Part shown: one piece after another, positions 17,131 to 25,813 of the stretch | How positions within the stretch are numbered: the stretch's first letter is position 1 | Layout: the number at the start of each line of letters is the position of its first letter | Assembly (NCBI GenBank): GCA_036494715.1 | Contig: DASXNY010000190.1 | Coordinates: 1-48,997 of the forward strand | DNA length: 48,997 nt | DNA from: JAICJR01 sp036494715 | GTDB taxonomy: Bacteria > Actinomycetota > Thermoleophilia > Solirubrobacterales > Thermoleophilaceae | Reading direction: 5' to 3' | Made by a program: the position numbers and the translations under genes | Notes under the pieces: generated by a model | Seen by the model: the letters and a program-made list of their open reading frames with translations, nothing else | The model's database searches: none | What the model was told of the DNA's origin: nothing

Positions 17131-19752
17131 GTGGAGCCAGCTGTGACCACCGCTCCCAACCGCGACCTCTATCAGGAACTCCGCCTGGCCCTGGTGTTCA
17201 ACGGCGGCGTGAGCCTGGCGGTGTGGATGGGCGGGGTTGCCAAGGAGCTCGATCGCTTCCGAGTCGCGTGCGTGCGGGAGTCCGGGCCCAGCGGCGATGC
17301 CTACCGGGAGTTGCTCGACGCGGTCCGCACCGTCGTGATGACCGACGTGATCGCCGGCACGAGCGCGGGCGGCATCAACGGGACCATGCTGGCCTACGTC
17401 GTCGCCAAGGGCAAGTCACTCGAATGCATCGGCGCGAACGGGATCCGCGAGACCTGGCAGAAGCTCGGGTCGCTCGACAACCTGCTCGCGACAACCGGCG
17501 AGCCGACGTCTGTGCTCAGCTCCGACGCGCTCTTCTCCGGGTGCGCGAGTCTCTTCGGTCAGCTGAGAGACGCCCCATCGGATGTCCCTGGGCCCGCCTC
17601 GCGGGAGGTGCGGCTCACGGTGACCGGGACCGACGCCTACGGCTACACGATTACGGCGGACGACGTGCCCGCGCGTGACCATCGCCTGCAAATGCGCTTC
17701 CGCCACGTCGACATGCCGGGCCCGCTGTGGCTGGGTCCGCAGCTCCGTACGGCCATCGACTCGCTGGTGGGACCCGCAGCCGGGCCTGCGGGCGCCTGGC
17801 CGTTTCCCGACCCGGACAGTACCCGCGACCTGGACGGCGACGAGGCGCCTGCCTACCTTGCCCGCGCGGCGCGCACCACCTCGTCCTTCCCGATCGCGTT
17901 TGCCCCGAGCGAGCTGCCACGCAACTACACGACGGATCCAATCGCAGCGGACCAGCCGCTCACCGCTACGCCCGAGATGGGCCAGATCTTGACGACACCC
18001 TCGGGATCGCAGCCGCTGAACCGCGATCTCCCGGTATCGGAGCAGGACAGCCGCTTCGCGATCGATGGCGGCCTCTGGGACAACTCGCCATTCTCGGCCG
18101 TCCTGCGCGCGATCGACCGCACGCCTGCCGGCCGCGACGTCAGGCGGGTACTGACGTACGTAGTGGGGACGGCGCGGCCGCCGGACACGCCCGCGCCCAA
18201 CAACCCGCCGGGCCTCGTGGACGCCCTCCGCAACAACTTGGCACTCCCATCCAACCTGTCGTTTGCGAACGACCTCGAGCGCATCCGCGCCGATTTGGAG
18301 CGGCAGAGGAACCGCAAGGACGCAGTAGTGAGGTTGCTGCGCCCAGGTGCTCCCGATCTCTTCATGCTCGCCACCGCGGTCTTCCCCGTTTACCGCGATC
18401 GCGTTGAGGAAATGGGCACTGCGGCACTGGGCGCGACGCTACCCGAAGAGCTTTCGCCAGCGGACGCTCCGCCCGCCGGGTGGGGCGCGACTCGGGACAA
18501 CTGGTGCTGGGGAATCGGTCCTGTGCGCAGCTCGGTCGAACAGGCGCGGCGGCTGCTGCGCGCCGTCCTCTACGACTTCGCCGGCCAGCCCAGTTTGAGC
18601 GCCGAGGACGAGACGGCCGTGTCGGATCTGATCGCGACGCGCGAACACCTGTCGCAACTCGCGCGTGTGCTCGACGACCTCGAAGGCCTGCCGGGCAATC
18701 AGCGTGATACGGCCGAGGGGCGAGCCGTATGTGGCGAGGTGATGCATGAATTTGCTGCTGCGCTCGCCGCTCGCCACGAGGAGATCGTCGACCGCCAGAG
18801 CGCACAGGACGCGGTGCTTGCGGCGGCCAGCCTCGCTGCGGGAAGCGTCGAGGACATCATCAAGCGCGCACTGGCCGTGCAGATCGCCCTTCAGGCGCTC
18901 ACACCGGACACGCGCGAGCACAAGGTCGATTATCAGCTGACCGCGATTCAGCCCGACAACCGCTGGCCGCTTGCGGGGCCGCCACTCCCACCGGATACGG
19001 ACCCGCCGGACCGACCACCACTCGCCGGGACGAAGCTCGGCCACTTCGGTGGCTTCCTACGCGAAAGCTGGCGGCTCCACGACTGGATGTGGGGCCGGCT
19101 GGACGCAGTGAGCCGCATGGTTGACCTGCTCGTGGACTACCCGCAGCTCGACCGCCTGGCTGACGGACCCGGAGCCGCCGACAGGTTTGCGGGAGACCTG
19201 GTCGGGGTCGCCCTCTCCGACGATCGGGAGGTGGCGGCCGAGCTCGCGGCTGCTGCGTTCACGGCGCGGCAGGAGCAGGCCCCGAACCCCAGCTCAGTCG
19301 ATGCCCTGCGGCATCGGATGGTCACCTGGTACTCCGCCGACATCGGCAACGCGCTCCGCAGGCCGAAGGAGGATCGAACACCGGAGACCGAGGAGCAGGA
19401 TTTCGGGCTCATCCGCGCCGACCTTCGCCGGCGGATCCTCGTGCCCGTGGTCGAGGAGGAGCTCGGTCCGCTACTACACGCCGCTTGCGAGGACGGCGCG
19501 AGCCTTCCGAGCCCCGCCGAACTCCGGGCCATGCCCGATTTGGGACTACGGGTTCTGATTCCCGAGCGGCTGGCCAAAGAGCCGGGCCTGTATGAGTACG
19601 GTCACGACGCCGAGAAGGCGCTCGCGAACTTCTTCTTTGCGATGAATTGGAAGGTCAAGGGCTTCGCGATGCGCGGCGCGAACATGGCGACCGGCGCGCT
19701 ACACGCCCCGATCGATCTGATCCACCACCTGCGCCGCCCTAGGTGCGAGTGA
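17131..19752 (+). CDS. Patatin-related phospholipase with long C-terminal region (DUF3376-like)
   Basis: 873 residues. Oxyanion-loop region LVFNGGVSLAVWMGGV (21-36), nucleophile Ser78 in GTSAG (76-80), and catalytic Asp312 in AIDGGLWDNSPF complete a Ser-Asp dyad. The patatin domain extends to about 430 and is followed by about 440 residues of mostly helical sequence as in the large actinobacterial patatin-related family. These hydrolyse acyl esters of lipids, but their role is not established. It has no signal peptide. Codon use seems somewhat less GC-biased than its neighbours. Its 3' end overlaps the convergent GNAT gene by 14 bp. Confidence 0.88.
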   Translation: MEPAVTTAPNRDLYQELRLALVFNGGVSLAVWMGGVAKELDRFRVACVRESGPSGDAYRELLDAVRTVVMTDVIAGTSAGGINGTMLAYVVAKGKSLECIGANGIRETWQKLGSLDNLLATTGEPTSVLSSDALFSGCASLFGQLRDAPSDVPGPASREVRLTVTGTDAYGYTITADDVPARDHRLQMRFRHVDMPGPLWLGPQLRTAIDSLVGPAAGPAGAWPFPDPDSTRDLDGDEAPAYLARAARTTSSFPIAFAPSELPRNYTTDPIAADQPLTATPEMGQILTTPSGSQPLNRDLPVSEQDSRFAIDGGLWDNSPFSAVLRAIDRTPAGRDVRRVLTYVVGTARPPDTPAPNNPPGLVDALRNNLALPSNLSFANDLERIRADLERQRNRKDAVVRLLRPGAPDLFMLATAVFPVYRDRVEEMGTAALGATLPEELSPADAPPAGWGATRDNWCWGIGPVRSSVEQARRLLRAVLYDFAGQPSLSAEDETAVSDLIATREHLSQLARVLDDLEGLPGNQRDTAEGRAVCGEVMHEFAAALAARHEEIVDRQSAQDAVLAAASLAAGSVEDIIKRALAVQIALQALTPDTREHKVDYQLTAIQPDNRWPLAGPPLPPDTDPPDRPPLAGTKLGHFGGFLRESWRLHDWMWGRLDAVSRMVDLLVDYPQLDRLADGPGAADRFAGDLVGVALSDDREVAAELAAAAFTARQEQAPNPSSVDALRHRMVTWYSADIGNALRRPKEDRTPETEEQDFGLIRADLRRRILVPVVEEELGPLLHAACEDGASLPSPAELRAMPDLGLRVLIPERLAKEPGLYEYGHDAEKALANFFFAMNWKVKGFAMRGANMATGALHAPIDLIHHLRRPRCE

Positions 19753-20497
19753 ACTCGAAGCGCCGCCCGATCGCCTCGTAGCCGAGGCGGGCGTACATCT
19801 CCTTCGGCCAGTCCTCGTCGTCGGCGACGAGGAAGGTGATGTCGTTGCGGGCCTCGCGCGAGGCGCGCGTCGCGGCTGCCACGACGGCGCGCCCGTAGCC
19901 GCGGCGCCGATGCTCCTCCGCGGTCACCACGTCGTCGATCTGGCCAATCCCGTCGCCCTCGTAGAGGACGCACCAGGAGACGACCTCGCCGTCCACCTCG
20001 ACGGCGAACCCGCGGCTGGAATCGGCCGCGGCCGCCACGACGTCGAGCGCCGCCGCTACCTGTGCCGCCGCGATGCCGCCGAGGTCCTGCTCAAACGCCC
20101 GCGTGCGCGCCGGACGGAGTTTGACGGGGTCGAGCTCGCGCACCGCGTGAACGGGAGCGGCCGGCGCGGAGCCGCGGTGCGCCATCGTCACGTGGCGCGC
20201 GCGCCGCCACGACAGCTCGGCGAACTCGCCGGACAGCCGCTCGCCGGCGTCCTCGTCGGGCAGGAGCAGCTTGCGGTGCGAGAGCCCCGCCGGACGCTGT
20301 AGACGATCCGCCTCCCCAGCCAGCTCGCGTGCGCTCACGGTGTCGAAGCCGCGCTCCACCCGCAGCAGGTTCTGGTCGTGCACCCGGGGAATGTCGAGCC
20401 GGAACAGCGCAGTGCCCCACTCGAACGGCTCGCGCCGCTCCGCGCAGCGGTCCTGAAGCACCACCTCGAAGGCCCACGTGCGCTCGAGCTCTTGCAT
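19739..20497 (-). CDS. GNAT-family N-acetyltransferase (two-domain)
   Basis: 252 residues. The C-terminal half (about 115-250) is a GNAT domain with the acetyl-CoA loop RRRGYGRAVV (197-206) after IDDVVTAEEH, and the end motif LGYEAIGRRFEF. The N-terminal half (1-110) has a faint second GNAT-like pattern without the loop. It transfers an acetyl group to an unknown amine. Its 3' end overlaps that of the patatin-like gene by 14 bp. Confidence 0.85.
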   Translation of the reverse strand: MQELERTWAFEVVLQDRCAERREPFEWGTALFRLDIPRVHDQNLLRVERGFDTVSARELAGEADRLQRPAGLSHRKLLLPDEDAGERLSGEFAELSWRRARHVTMAHRGSAPAAPVHAVRELDPVKLRPARTRAFEQDLGGIAAAQVAAALDVVAAAADSSRGFAVEVDGEVVSWCVLYEGDGIGQIDDVVTAEEHRRRGYGRAVVAAATRASREARNDITFLVADDEDWPKEMYARLGYEAIGRRFEFTRT

Positions 20498-20584
20498 CGC
20501 TGCGCAATCTAGTCGCGACGGGCGTGGGATCTCACGTTTCGTTCGGGCGGATCCGGGTCAATACCTGTGGGCAGGGAGTTATTG

Positions 20585-20848
20585 ATGCTCTTCATGGTGT
20601 TCGTCCTAGCGATCGGGTTCCTCTTTGTGGGACTCGCGCTGTTCAGGCTGTCGAAGAAGAACGGCGGCGGCGACGACACGCCCGGCGACGACGGCCCGCC
20701 CTGGCGCCGGCGCGGCCCACGGCCCCGCGGCCCTGTCCCCCGCGGCGGTCCGGATCCGGCCTGGTGGCCCGAGTTCGAGCGCGAGTTCCGCGTCTACGCG
20801 CAGGCGCAGAGCGGCGGCGGCCGCCCCGTCACGGGCGTCGGCTCCTAG
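20585..20848 (+). CDS. Small single-pass membrane protein
   Basis: 87 residues from ATG 20585, preceded by AGGGAG at the right distance; a GTG six codons earlier is less likely. Residues 1-21 form one membrane helix (MLFMVFVLAIGFLFVGLALF), then a Lys/Gly/Asp-rich segment, a Pro/Arg-rich segment (RRRGPRPRGPVPRGG) and an acidic end. It is a Type III-like small membrane protein of unknown function. The downstream PLP decarboxylase begins 32 bp later. Confidence 0.6.
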   Translation: MLFMVFVLAIGFLFVGLALFRLSKKNGGGDDTPGDDGPPWRRRGPRPRGPVPRGGPDPAWWPEFEREFRVYAQAQSGGGRPVTGVGS

Positions 20849-20880
20849 GCGCGTCCAGGCCCGCCCCGTAGGATCGGCAT

Positions 20881-22329
20881 GTGGCCGATCCCCTCAACGA
20901 CCTGAGCGAGGTCGAGCGCGCGCTCGAGCTGGCGGCCGAGCTGGCGCGGAGCTACGTCGAGGGCGTCGGCGATGACCCCGTGCAGCCGCCCGGCAGCGAG
21001 CAGCGCGTGCTGGAGCTGGGCGGCTCGCTCCCGGAACAGGGTGACGGAACGCTGGCGCCGCTCCGTGAGCTGGCCGAGATGGGCGAGGAGCTGGCCACGC
21101 GCTCGAGCGGCGGGCGCTTCTTCCACTTCGTCGTCGGCGGCACCACGCCCGCGGCGCTGGCGGCCGACTGGCTCACGTCCGCCCTCGACCAGAACTCCGG
21201 CCTCTGGGCGTCTTCGCCGCTCGGCTCCCGGCTCGAGGCAATCGCGATGGACTGGCTGCGCGACCTGTTCGAGCTCCCGCCGGGCTTCGGCGGCGCGCTC
21301 GTCACGGGCGGGACGATGGCCAACTTCACATGCCTCGCAGGGGCACGCAGCTGGTGGGCGGAGCGGCACGGCCTCGACATCGACGAGGAGGGCCTCGCCG
21401 GCGCCCCCGCGATCCCCGTCTTCACGAGTGGCCACATCCACCAGAGCGCGACCAAGTCGCTGGGTCTGCTCGGCGCCGGGCGCTCGGCGATCCGCCGCTG
21501 CGCCCGCGACGAGTTCGGCAATATCGACCTCGACGCGCTCGAGCAGGGGCTGCGGACGCTCGGCGGCGCGCCCGCGATCATCGTGGCCACCGCGGGCGAG
21601 CCGAACGCCGCCGCCTTCGACCCGATCGCCGAGCTGGCAGACCTGGCCGAGCGCTACGGCGCCTGGCTGCACGTGGACGGCGCCTTCGGCCTGTTCGCGC
21701 GGCTGTCGCCGCACACGGCGCACCTCACCGCCGGGGTCGAGCGCGCGGACTCGGTCTCCTCGGATGGCCACAAGTGGCTCAACGTGCCGCACGACTGCGG
21801 CTTCGCGTTTGTGCGCGAGCCGCGCTTCCTCATCAAGGCGTTCGCCGAGTCGGCCGCCTACCTGCCTGCGGCGGACGAGGAGCGCCCTTCCGTCGCCTAC
21901 CTCAGCGCGGAGGGCTCGCGGCGTGCCCGCGCGTTCACCGTCTGGGCCACGCTCAAGGCCTACGGCCGCGAGGGCTACCGCGCGATGGTGGAGCGCCACG
22001 TGGACATCGCGCACCACCTCGCGGGCCGGGTGGACGCGGAGCCGGAGCTGGAGCTACTGGCCGACGTGCAGCTCAACATCGTGACGTTCCGCTGCCGGCC
22101 GGAGGGCGTCGAGGAGGAGCGGCTTGACGACCTCAACCGCGAGCTCGGCGTCGAGCTGCTGCGTGACGGCAGGGTGTTCGCGGGGACGACGATCTACGGC
22201 GACAAGGTCGCGTTCCGCCCGGCGATCGTGAACTGGCGCACGCGCGAGGCGGACGTCGACCTGCTCGTGGACGTGCTGCTCGAGCTGGCTAGGTCCCGAA
22301 GCCCTCGCGGGCCTCGCGCACCAGCGTGA
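20881..22329 (+). CDS. Group II PLP-dependent amino acid decarboxylase
   Basis: 482 residues. PLP-binding Lys298 in SVSSDGHKWLNVPHDCGF, Asp/Ala pair in WLHVDGAFG that contacts the pyridine ring, and FFHFVVGGTTPA near the N-terminus, as in the aspartate/glutamate/tyrosine/DOPA decarboxylase group. The reaction is removal of the alpha-carboxylate of an amino acid to an amine. The substrate is not deducible. TAGGAT 6 bp before the GTG start suggests a leaderless message. It ends in a 41-bp overlap with the convergent 91-residue gene. Confidence 0.88.
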   Translation: MADPLNDLSEVERALELAAELARSYVEGVGDDPVQPPGSEQRVLELGGSLPEQGDGTLAPLRELAEMGEELATRSSGGRFFHFVVGGTTPAALAADWLTSALDQNSGLWASSPLGSRLEAIAMDWLRDLFELPPGFGGALVTGGTMANFTCLAGARSWWAERHGLDIDEEGLAGAPAIPVFTSGHIHQSATKSLGLLGAGRSAIRRCARDEFGNIDLDALEQGLRTLGGAPAIIVATAGEPNAAAFDPIAELADLAERYGAWLHVDGAFGLFARLSPHTAHLTAGVERADSVSSDGHKWLNVPHDCGFAFVREPRFLIKAFAESAAYLPAADEERPSVAYLSAEGSRRARAFTVWATLKAYGREGYRAMVERHVDIAHHLAGRVDAEPELELLADVQLNIVTFRCRPEGVEEERLDDLNRELGVELLRDGRVFAGTTIYGDKVAFRPAIVNWRTREADVDLLVDVLLELARSRSPRGPRAPA

Positions 22330-22564
22330 CGGCCTCGGGAAACAGGCGCGACATCGCGCTGCGGAGCTCGTTGACCTGCTCGTCGCTGTTGCCCTGAAGG
22401 TTGAGGCGGTTGATGCCCGCCACCGTCATGTCCACCGCGAGCTTGATTGCGTTGTCGGCCCAGGTCATGCGCTGACCGGCCTGCATCTGCTCGGCCAGCT
22501 CCGCCATCCGACGGCGCAGCTCCTCAGGGTCGCCGAAGATTCCGAAGGGGTCCTCAGAGGACAT
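22289..22564 (-). CDS. Small helical protein of unknown function
   Basis: 91 residues, no signal peptide or membrane segment. Composition and pattern (EELRRRMAELAEQMQAGQRMTW, DEQVNELRSAMSRLF) indicate amphipathic helices. Codon third positions are G/C as in real genes of this window. The last 41 bp overlap the 3' end of the decarboxylase gene. It starts 10 bp from the stop of the zincin gene upstream, so both may be one transcript. I do not recognise it. Confidence 0.6.
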   Translation of the reverse strand: MSSEDPFGIFGDPEELRRRMAELAEQMQAGQRMTWADNAIKLAVDMTVAGINRLNLQGNSDEQVNELRSAMSRLFPEAVTLVREAREGFGT

Positions 22565-22574
22565 GGCCCTGAGT

Positions 22575-24062
22575 CTAGAAGGCGGAGCGAATGAGCACGT
22601 GGCGCCGGACCGTCTGACCGCGCCGGCCCGTGGTGGAGTAGGCCGTGAGCACGAACTGGCGGCGGCCGTGCTTGATCGTGTGCGGCAGGCGCAGGCGAAG
22701 CTTGTTGACGCCCTTGTGCAGCTTGTAGCTGCCCCGCACGTAGCCCGACTTGAGCAGGGCCTGGAGCAGGCCGCGGCCGCTCGAGCGGACGTTGAAGCGC
22801 AGGTACTGCTGGCGGCGCGCCGCGCCCGCCAGCTTCGGGAAGGTGACGCGGATGTGCGGGGCGGAAGTGGCGTGCTGCTTGACCGGCGTGACCTTCATCG
22901 AGGCGTGAACCACGAAGCGCTGGCCGTCGAGGTTGCCGGGGTTGGGGAGCGCGAGCCCCGCAACGGACCCGGAGCAGTTGGTCCACGGGACGGTGGCCGA
23001 GGCGGTGTTGCCGTTCACGTCGAGCTGCTTGACGCCAAAGGCGTCCTTGACGCTCGGCACCGACGAGCTACCGGCCGGCAGATCGACGCTGATCTTGAGC
23101 TGCGAGGCACCGCAACCAGCGGCTGACACGCGCGGGTCGCCGCTGTAGAAGTCGACGTAGTTGGCTGCCAGGTGGTCGATCGCCAGCGTGTGCGTGGGCA
23201 GCGTCATGCTCGTCGCGCCCGTGTAAGTGGACCAAGCGGAGTGAGGCGTCGAGCCGCTGCTCGCCAGGCCCGGGAAGCCGTAGCCGCCGCTCAGGTTCGC
23301 GGCTGTGAAGTCGTTGAAGACGCGGGTGAGGCTCGTGCCGTGGTTGGCCAGCACGGCGGCGATTGCCTGGATGTCCTTGGCCGGGTCGTCGCCAGCGTCG
23401 GAGAGCGCGGCCTGGCTGAGGATCTCCTTGATGATCCCGGGCCCGTAGCCCTCCGACAGGTAGTCGAAGAAGAGCCAGCGGGCGTAGGCATTGCCCTGCT
23501 GTGCGCAGGCCGAGCCATCGACGCAGTCGAGCGGCTGGTCGGGCGCGCCCCAGTAGCTCAAGAGCCAGCTCGTATTGCCGGCGACGTTGGCGCCGGCCCA
23601 CTCGGCAGTGCCCTCCTTGAGGAACTTCGCCCCGCGCGAGTCAAGCGCGTACTGGAGCGTGTGGAAGAGCTCGTGCGCCGCGGTCTCCCCGTTGTCGACG
23701 GCGCTCGGGTCGATCTCGATGTAGCCGCTCGTGGCCGGGCCGACGCGGTCGGGCGAGGCCTCGCCGAGGTTCGCGTCTAGCGGGGTGACGTAGACGTCCA
23801 CCTTGGAGCTGCCGTTCGTGATCGGCGGCGCGAAGCCCCAGTCGCCCACCTCAACGGAGTAGGCCTTCTCGAGATTTCCGACGACCGTCTGGGCGTCCGC
23901 CGTCGAAATCGAGGACGGGTAGTGGACGTCGAAATGGCCCGCGCCACTCTGAAGCTCCTGCCAGCCCGTCGTGTCCGGCCGCACCGCCAATGCGGGCGAT
24001 GCCCAGACAAGAAGCGCCAGAAAGGAGATCGCCCCTGCCGCGAGGCGCCGAATCCCGTACAT
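22575..24062 (-). CDS. Secreted zinc metalloprotease-like protein (HExxH)
   Basis: 495 residues. Signal peptide 1-26 (ending SPALA). Residues 130-134 read HELFH with flanking TAAHELFHTLQYAL, and a downstream KEGTAEWA (149-156) provides a Glu as the likely third zinc ligand, so this is a gluzincin-type arrangement. After about 260 the sequence is Ser/Gly/Thr-rich, and the last 110 residues (HIRVTFPKLAGAARRQQY... to KHGRRQFVLTAYS) look like a basic beta-rich wall-binding or adhesive domain. It is exported, and protease activity is predicted, not known. Four or more cysteines may form disulfides. Confidence 0.8.
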   Translation of the reverse strand: MYGIRRLAAGAISFLALLVWASPALAVRPDTTGWQELQSGAGHFDVHYPSSISTADAQTVVGNLEKAYSVEVGDWGFAPPITNGSSKVDVYVTPLDANLGEASPDRVGPATSGYIEIDPSAVDNGETAAHELFHTLQYALDSRGAKFLKEGTAEWAGANVAGNTSWLLSYWGAPDQPLDCVDGSACAQQGNAYARWLFFDYLSEGYGPGIIKEILSQAALSDAGDDPAKDIQAIAAVLANHGTSLTRVFNDFTAANLSGGYGFPGLASSGSTPHSAWSTYTGATSMTLPTHTLAIDHLAANYVDFYSGDPRVSAAGCGASQLKISVDLPAGSSSVPSVKDAFGVKQLDVNGNTASATVPWTNCSGSVAGLALPNPGNLDGQRFVVHASMKVTPVKQHATSAPHIRVTFPKLAGAARRQQYLRFNVRSSGRGLLQALLKSGYVRGSYKLHKGVNKLRLRLPHTIKHGRRQFVLTAYSTTGRRGQTVRRHVLIRSAF

Positions 24063-24143
24063 GCGTCCAACGTAAGTCGACTATCGCTAAAGCGCAATCG
24101 AACACGGGTGTTTGGAAAGTAAGAGCGTCCAGATGGGGCTGAA

Positions 24144-24218
24144 GAAGTGCAGAGGTGCAGAGGTGCAGGTGCATTGGTCCGCACTTCCGCACTTCCGCAC
24201 TCTGCACCTCCGCACTTC
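24144..24218. repeat. Gene-less inverted array of GAAGTGC/GAGGTGC motifs
   Basis: Left arm 24144-24162 reads GAAGTGCAGAGGTGCAGAG. The right arm 24200-24218 is its reverse complement at 18 of 19 positions. Between them are more units (CAGGTGC, then GCACTTCC twice on the other strand). Motif and inverted layout match the 6214-6715 element, but the 37 bp inside hold no gene. It sits between the divergent zincin and CBS genes. A hexamer AGTCGA occurs on both sides (24075-24080, 24225-24230), a weak hint of a target duplication. Confidence 0.75.
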
Positions 24219-24221
24219 CCT

Positions 24222-24227
24222 TATAGT
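24222..24227 (+). promoter_or_regulatory. Probable -10 of the CBS gene, leaderless
   Basis: TATAGT lies 8 bp before the ATG at 24236, so transcription would begin at or beside the start codon. The -35 position falls inside the repeat array, so the array may have changed the promoter. Confidence 0.45.
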
Positions 24228-24235
24228 CGAGCCGC

Positions 24236-24682
24236 ATGCGAATCAGCGAGGTGATGACCGAATCGGTCGTGACCGCCGATTGCTCGGCCACGCTGCGAGA
24301 GGTGGGGGAGCTGATGCGGGATCGGGGCGTGGGCTCCGTCGTGATCTGCGAAACCGGCTATCCGGCCGGGCTGATCACCGATCGCGACCTGGCGATCGAC
24401 GTGGCGGCGGACGGCGTGGGCATCGGCGAGTCCGTGCGCGACTTCGCCACGCGCCCACTGGTCACGTGCGAGAGCGCGATGGACATCGAGGAGGCGGCCG
24501 CCCTGATGGTCCAGCACCGCGTGCGGCGCCTGCCGGTGCTCGACGGCGACCAGCTCGTGGGCATCGTCACGCTGGACGACCTCGCCGTGCGCTCCGGCGA
24601 CCTCCAGCTCGCTCATCAGATGACCGCCGAGGTCGCCAAGGCGGCGCTACCGCAGTTCTACTTCCACCAGCGAGGCGGCTGA
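24236..24682 (+). CDS. CBS-domain protein
   Basis: 148 residues, two CBS domains in tandem: the first at about 1-60 (MRISEVMTESVVTADCSATLREVGELM...GLITDRDLAI) and the second at about 70-125 (ATRPLVTCESAMDIEEAAALMVQHRVRRLPVLDGDQLVGIVTLDDLA). The pair forms one adenosyl-nucleotide-binding module. No effector domain is attached, so it probably acts as a separate sensor subunit. Its stop codon overlaps the next small gene's ATG by 1 bp (TGATG), suggesting the 71-residue protein is made with it. Confidence 0.9.
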   Translation: MRISEVMTESVVTADCSATLREVGELMRDRGVGSVVICETGYPAGLITDRDLAIDVAADGVGIGESVRDFATRPLVTCESAMDIEEAAALMVQHRVRRLPVLDGDQLVGIVTLDDLAVRSGDLQLAHQMTAEVAKAALPQFYFHQRGG

Positions 24683-24897
24683 TGACGACACTCACCCCGG
24701 AACAGCGGCGCACCCGCGCCCGCGTGGAGTCGCTGATCCGGCTGATGTCCCCGGCGCTCAACCTCGTGCTGGCCACCGGCGAGCGCATCTCGCGCCTCGT
24801 CGAGCCCGAGGACCCCGACTACTACCCGCCCCGCACGGGCCAGGTCGAGCCGCCGCCTTCGCACGCGGCCGTCGAGCCGCGCGCGAGCGAGGACTGA
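24682..24897 (+). CDS. Small protein translationally coupled to the CBS gene
   Basis: 71 residues starting at ATG 24682, in TGATG with the CBS stop. The first half has a helix-prone segment (RRTRARVESLIRLMSPALNLVLATGERISRLV), and the second is Pro/Glu-rich and probably disordered. No recognised domain. Overlap with the CBS start and use of G/C third bases support its being real. Confidence 0.6.
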   Translation: MTTLTPEQRRTRARVESLIRLMSPALNLVLATGERISRLVEPEDPDYYPPRTGQVEPPPSHAAVEPRASED

Positions 24898-24907
24898 GAC
24901 AGCGGGC

Positions 24908-25813
24908 ATGGCGGTGAGTCCCGAGGAACTGAACCAGAGCGCGCCCGAGGGCGCTGAGGGCCAGCTCGAATGGGAGCGCCGGCTCGGTCCGCGCGTGGGG
25001 ATCGCGGCCGTGGTCGCGGCGATCTTCGTGGTGGCGAGCTTCGTGGCCCAGCTGCCGCTGCTGCGCGACAAGACGAAGAACGAGGCCGACACGCTTCGCT
25101 CCGTGCACAAGCACGTGGGCGGTTATGTCGCCGGCGGGATCTTGCAGATGGTGGCGATCGTGCTCGTGGCCGTGGTGCTCTGGTACCTCTTCCGCGCCAC
25201 GAAGTACCGGCGCCCGCAGACGCCCGTGATCGCGCTCGTCCTAGGCATCGCCGGTCCGGTGATCTTCGGTCTCGCGGGGGCGATCGGGCCGTTCGTGATC
25301 AAGCACTACGCCGCCGAATTCGTCGCCGGCGCCAACCAGACGAACCAGCACGCCAAGGACCTCGTCGACGGCAGCTCGGCCGCGGTGTTCAGCATTCTCA
25401 CGCCGGTCGCGGGGCTGTCGTTTGCCTTCTCGATGATCATGACCAACGTCAACGGCATCAGGGCGGGCCTGCTCAGCACGTTCGCCGGCGTGGTCGGCGT
25501 GATCGCCGGCGTGCTGTTCGTGGTGCCGCTCGGGCCGCCTCAGCTGCTGCTCTTCTTCTGGCTCGTCTCGATCAGCTTGATCCTGCTCAACCACTGGCCG
25601 GGCGGCCGCGGCCCGGCCTGGGCCTCGGGCCAGGCAATCAAGTGGCCCACCGCGATGGAGCGCCGCGGCATGGCGCCCCGAGCCGCCCGCGGCCCACGGC
25701 AAAGGCGTGGTGAGGAGGAAGCGGAGATCGTCGACGTCGAGCCAATCGACGAGAACGGCGCCTCGAGCCGCAGCTCGAGGAAGCGGAAGCGGAAGCAAGG
25801 GCGGAAGCACTAA
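24908..25813 (+). CDS. Polytopic membrane protein, six predicted helices
   Basis: 301 residues. A charged cytoplasmic N-terminus is followed by six hydrophobic segments at about 31-50, 74-95, 107-130, 158-180, 186-208 and 213-232, then a long basic and acidic tail that ends in Lys/Arg/Ser repeats (SRSSRKRKRKQGRKH). No family signature is recognised; the layout fits a DUF4386-like or similar uncharacterised integral membrane protein. It follows the 71-residue gene by 10 bp, probably same transcript. Its TAA stop lies within a 7-bp direct repeat (25810-25816) that borders a tandem array. Confidence 0.75.
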   Translation: MAVSPEELNQSAPEGAEGQLEWERRLGPRVGIAAVVAAIFVVASFVAQLPLLRDKTKNEADTLRSVHKHVGGYVAGGILQMVAIVLVAVVLWYLFRATKYRRPQTPVIALVLGIAGPVIFGLAGAIGPFVIKHYAAEFVAGANQTNQHAKDLVDGSSAAVFSILTPVAGLSFAFSMIMTNVNGIRAGLLSTFAGVVGVIAGVLFVVPLGPPQLLLFFWLVSISLILLNHWPGGRGPAWASGQAIKWPTAMERRGMAPRAARGPRQRRGEEEAEIVDVEPIDENGASSRSSRKRKRKQGRKH

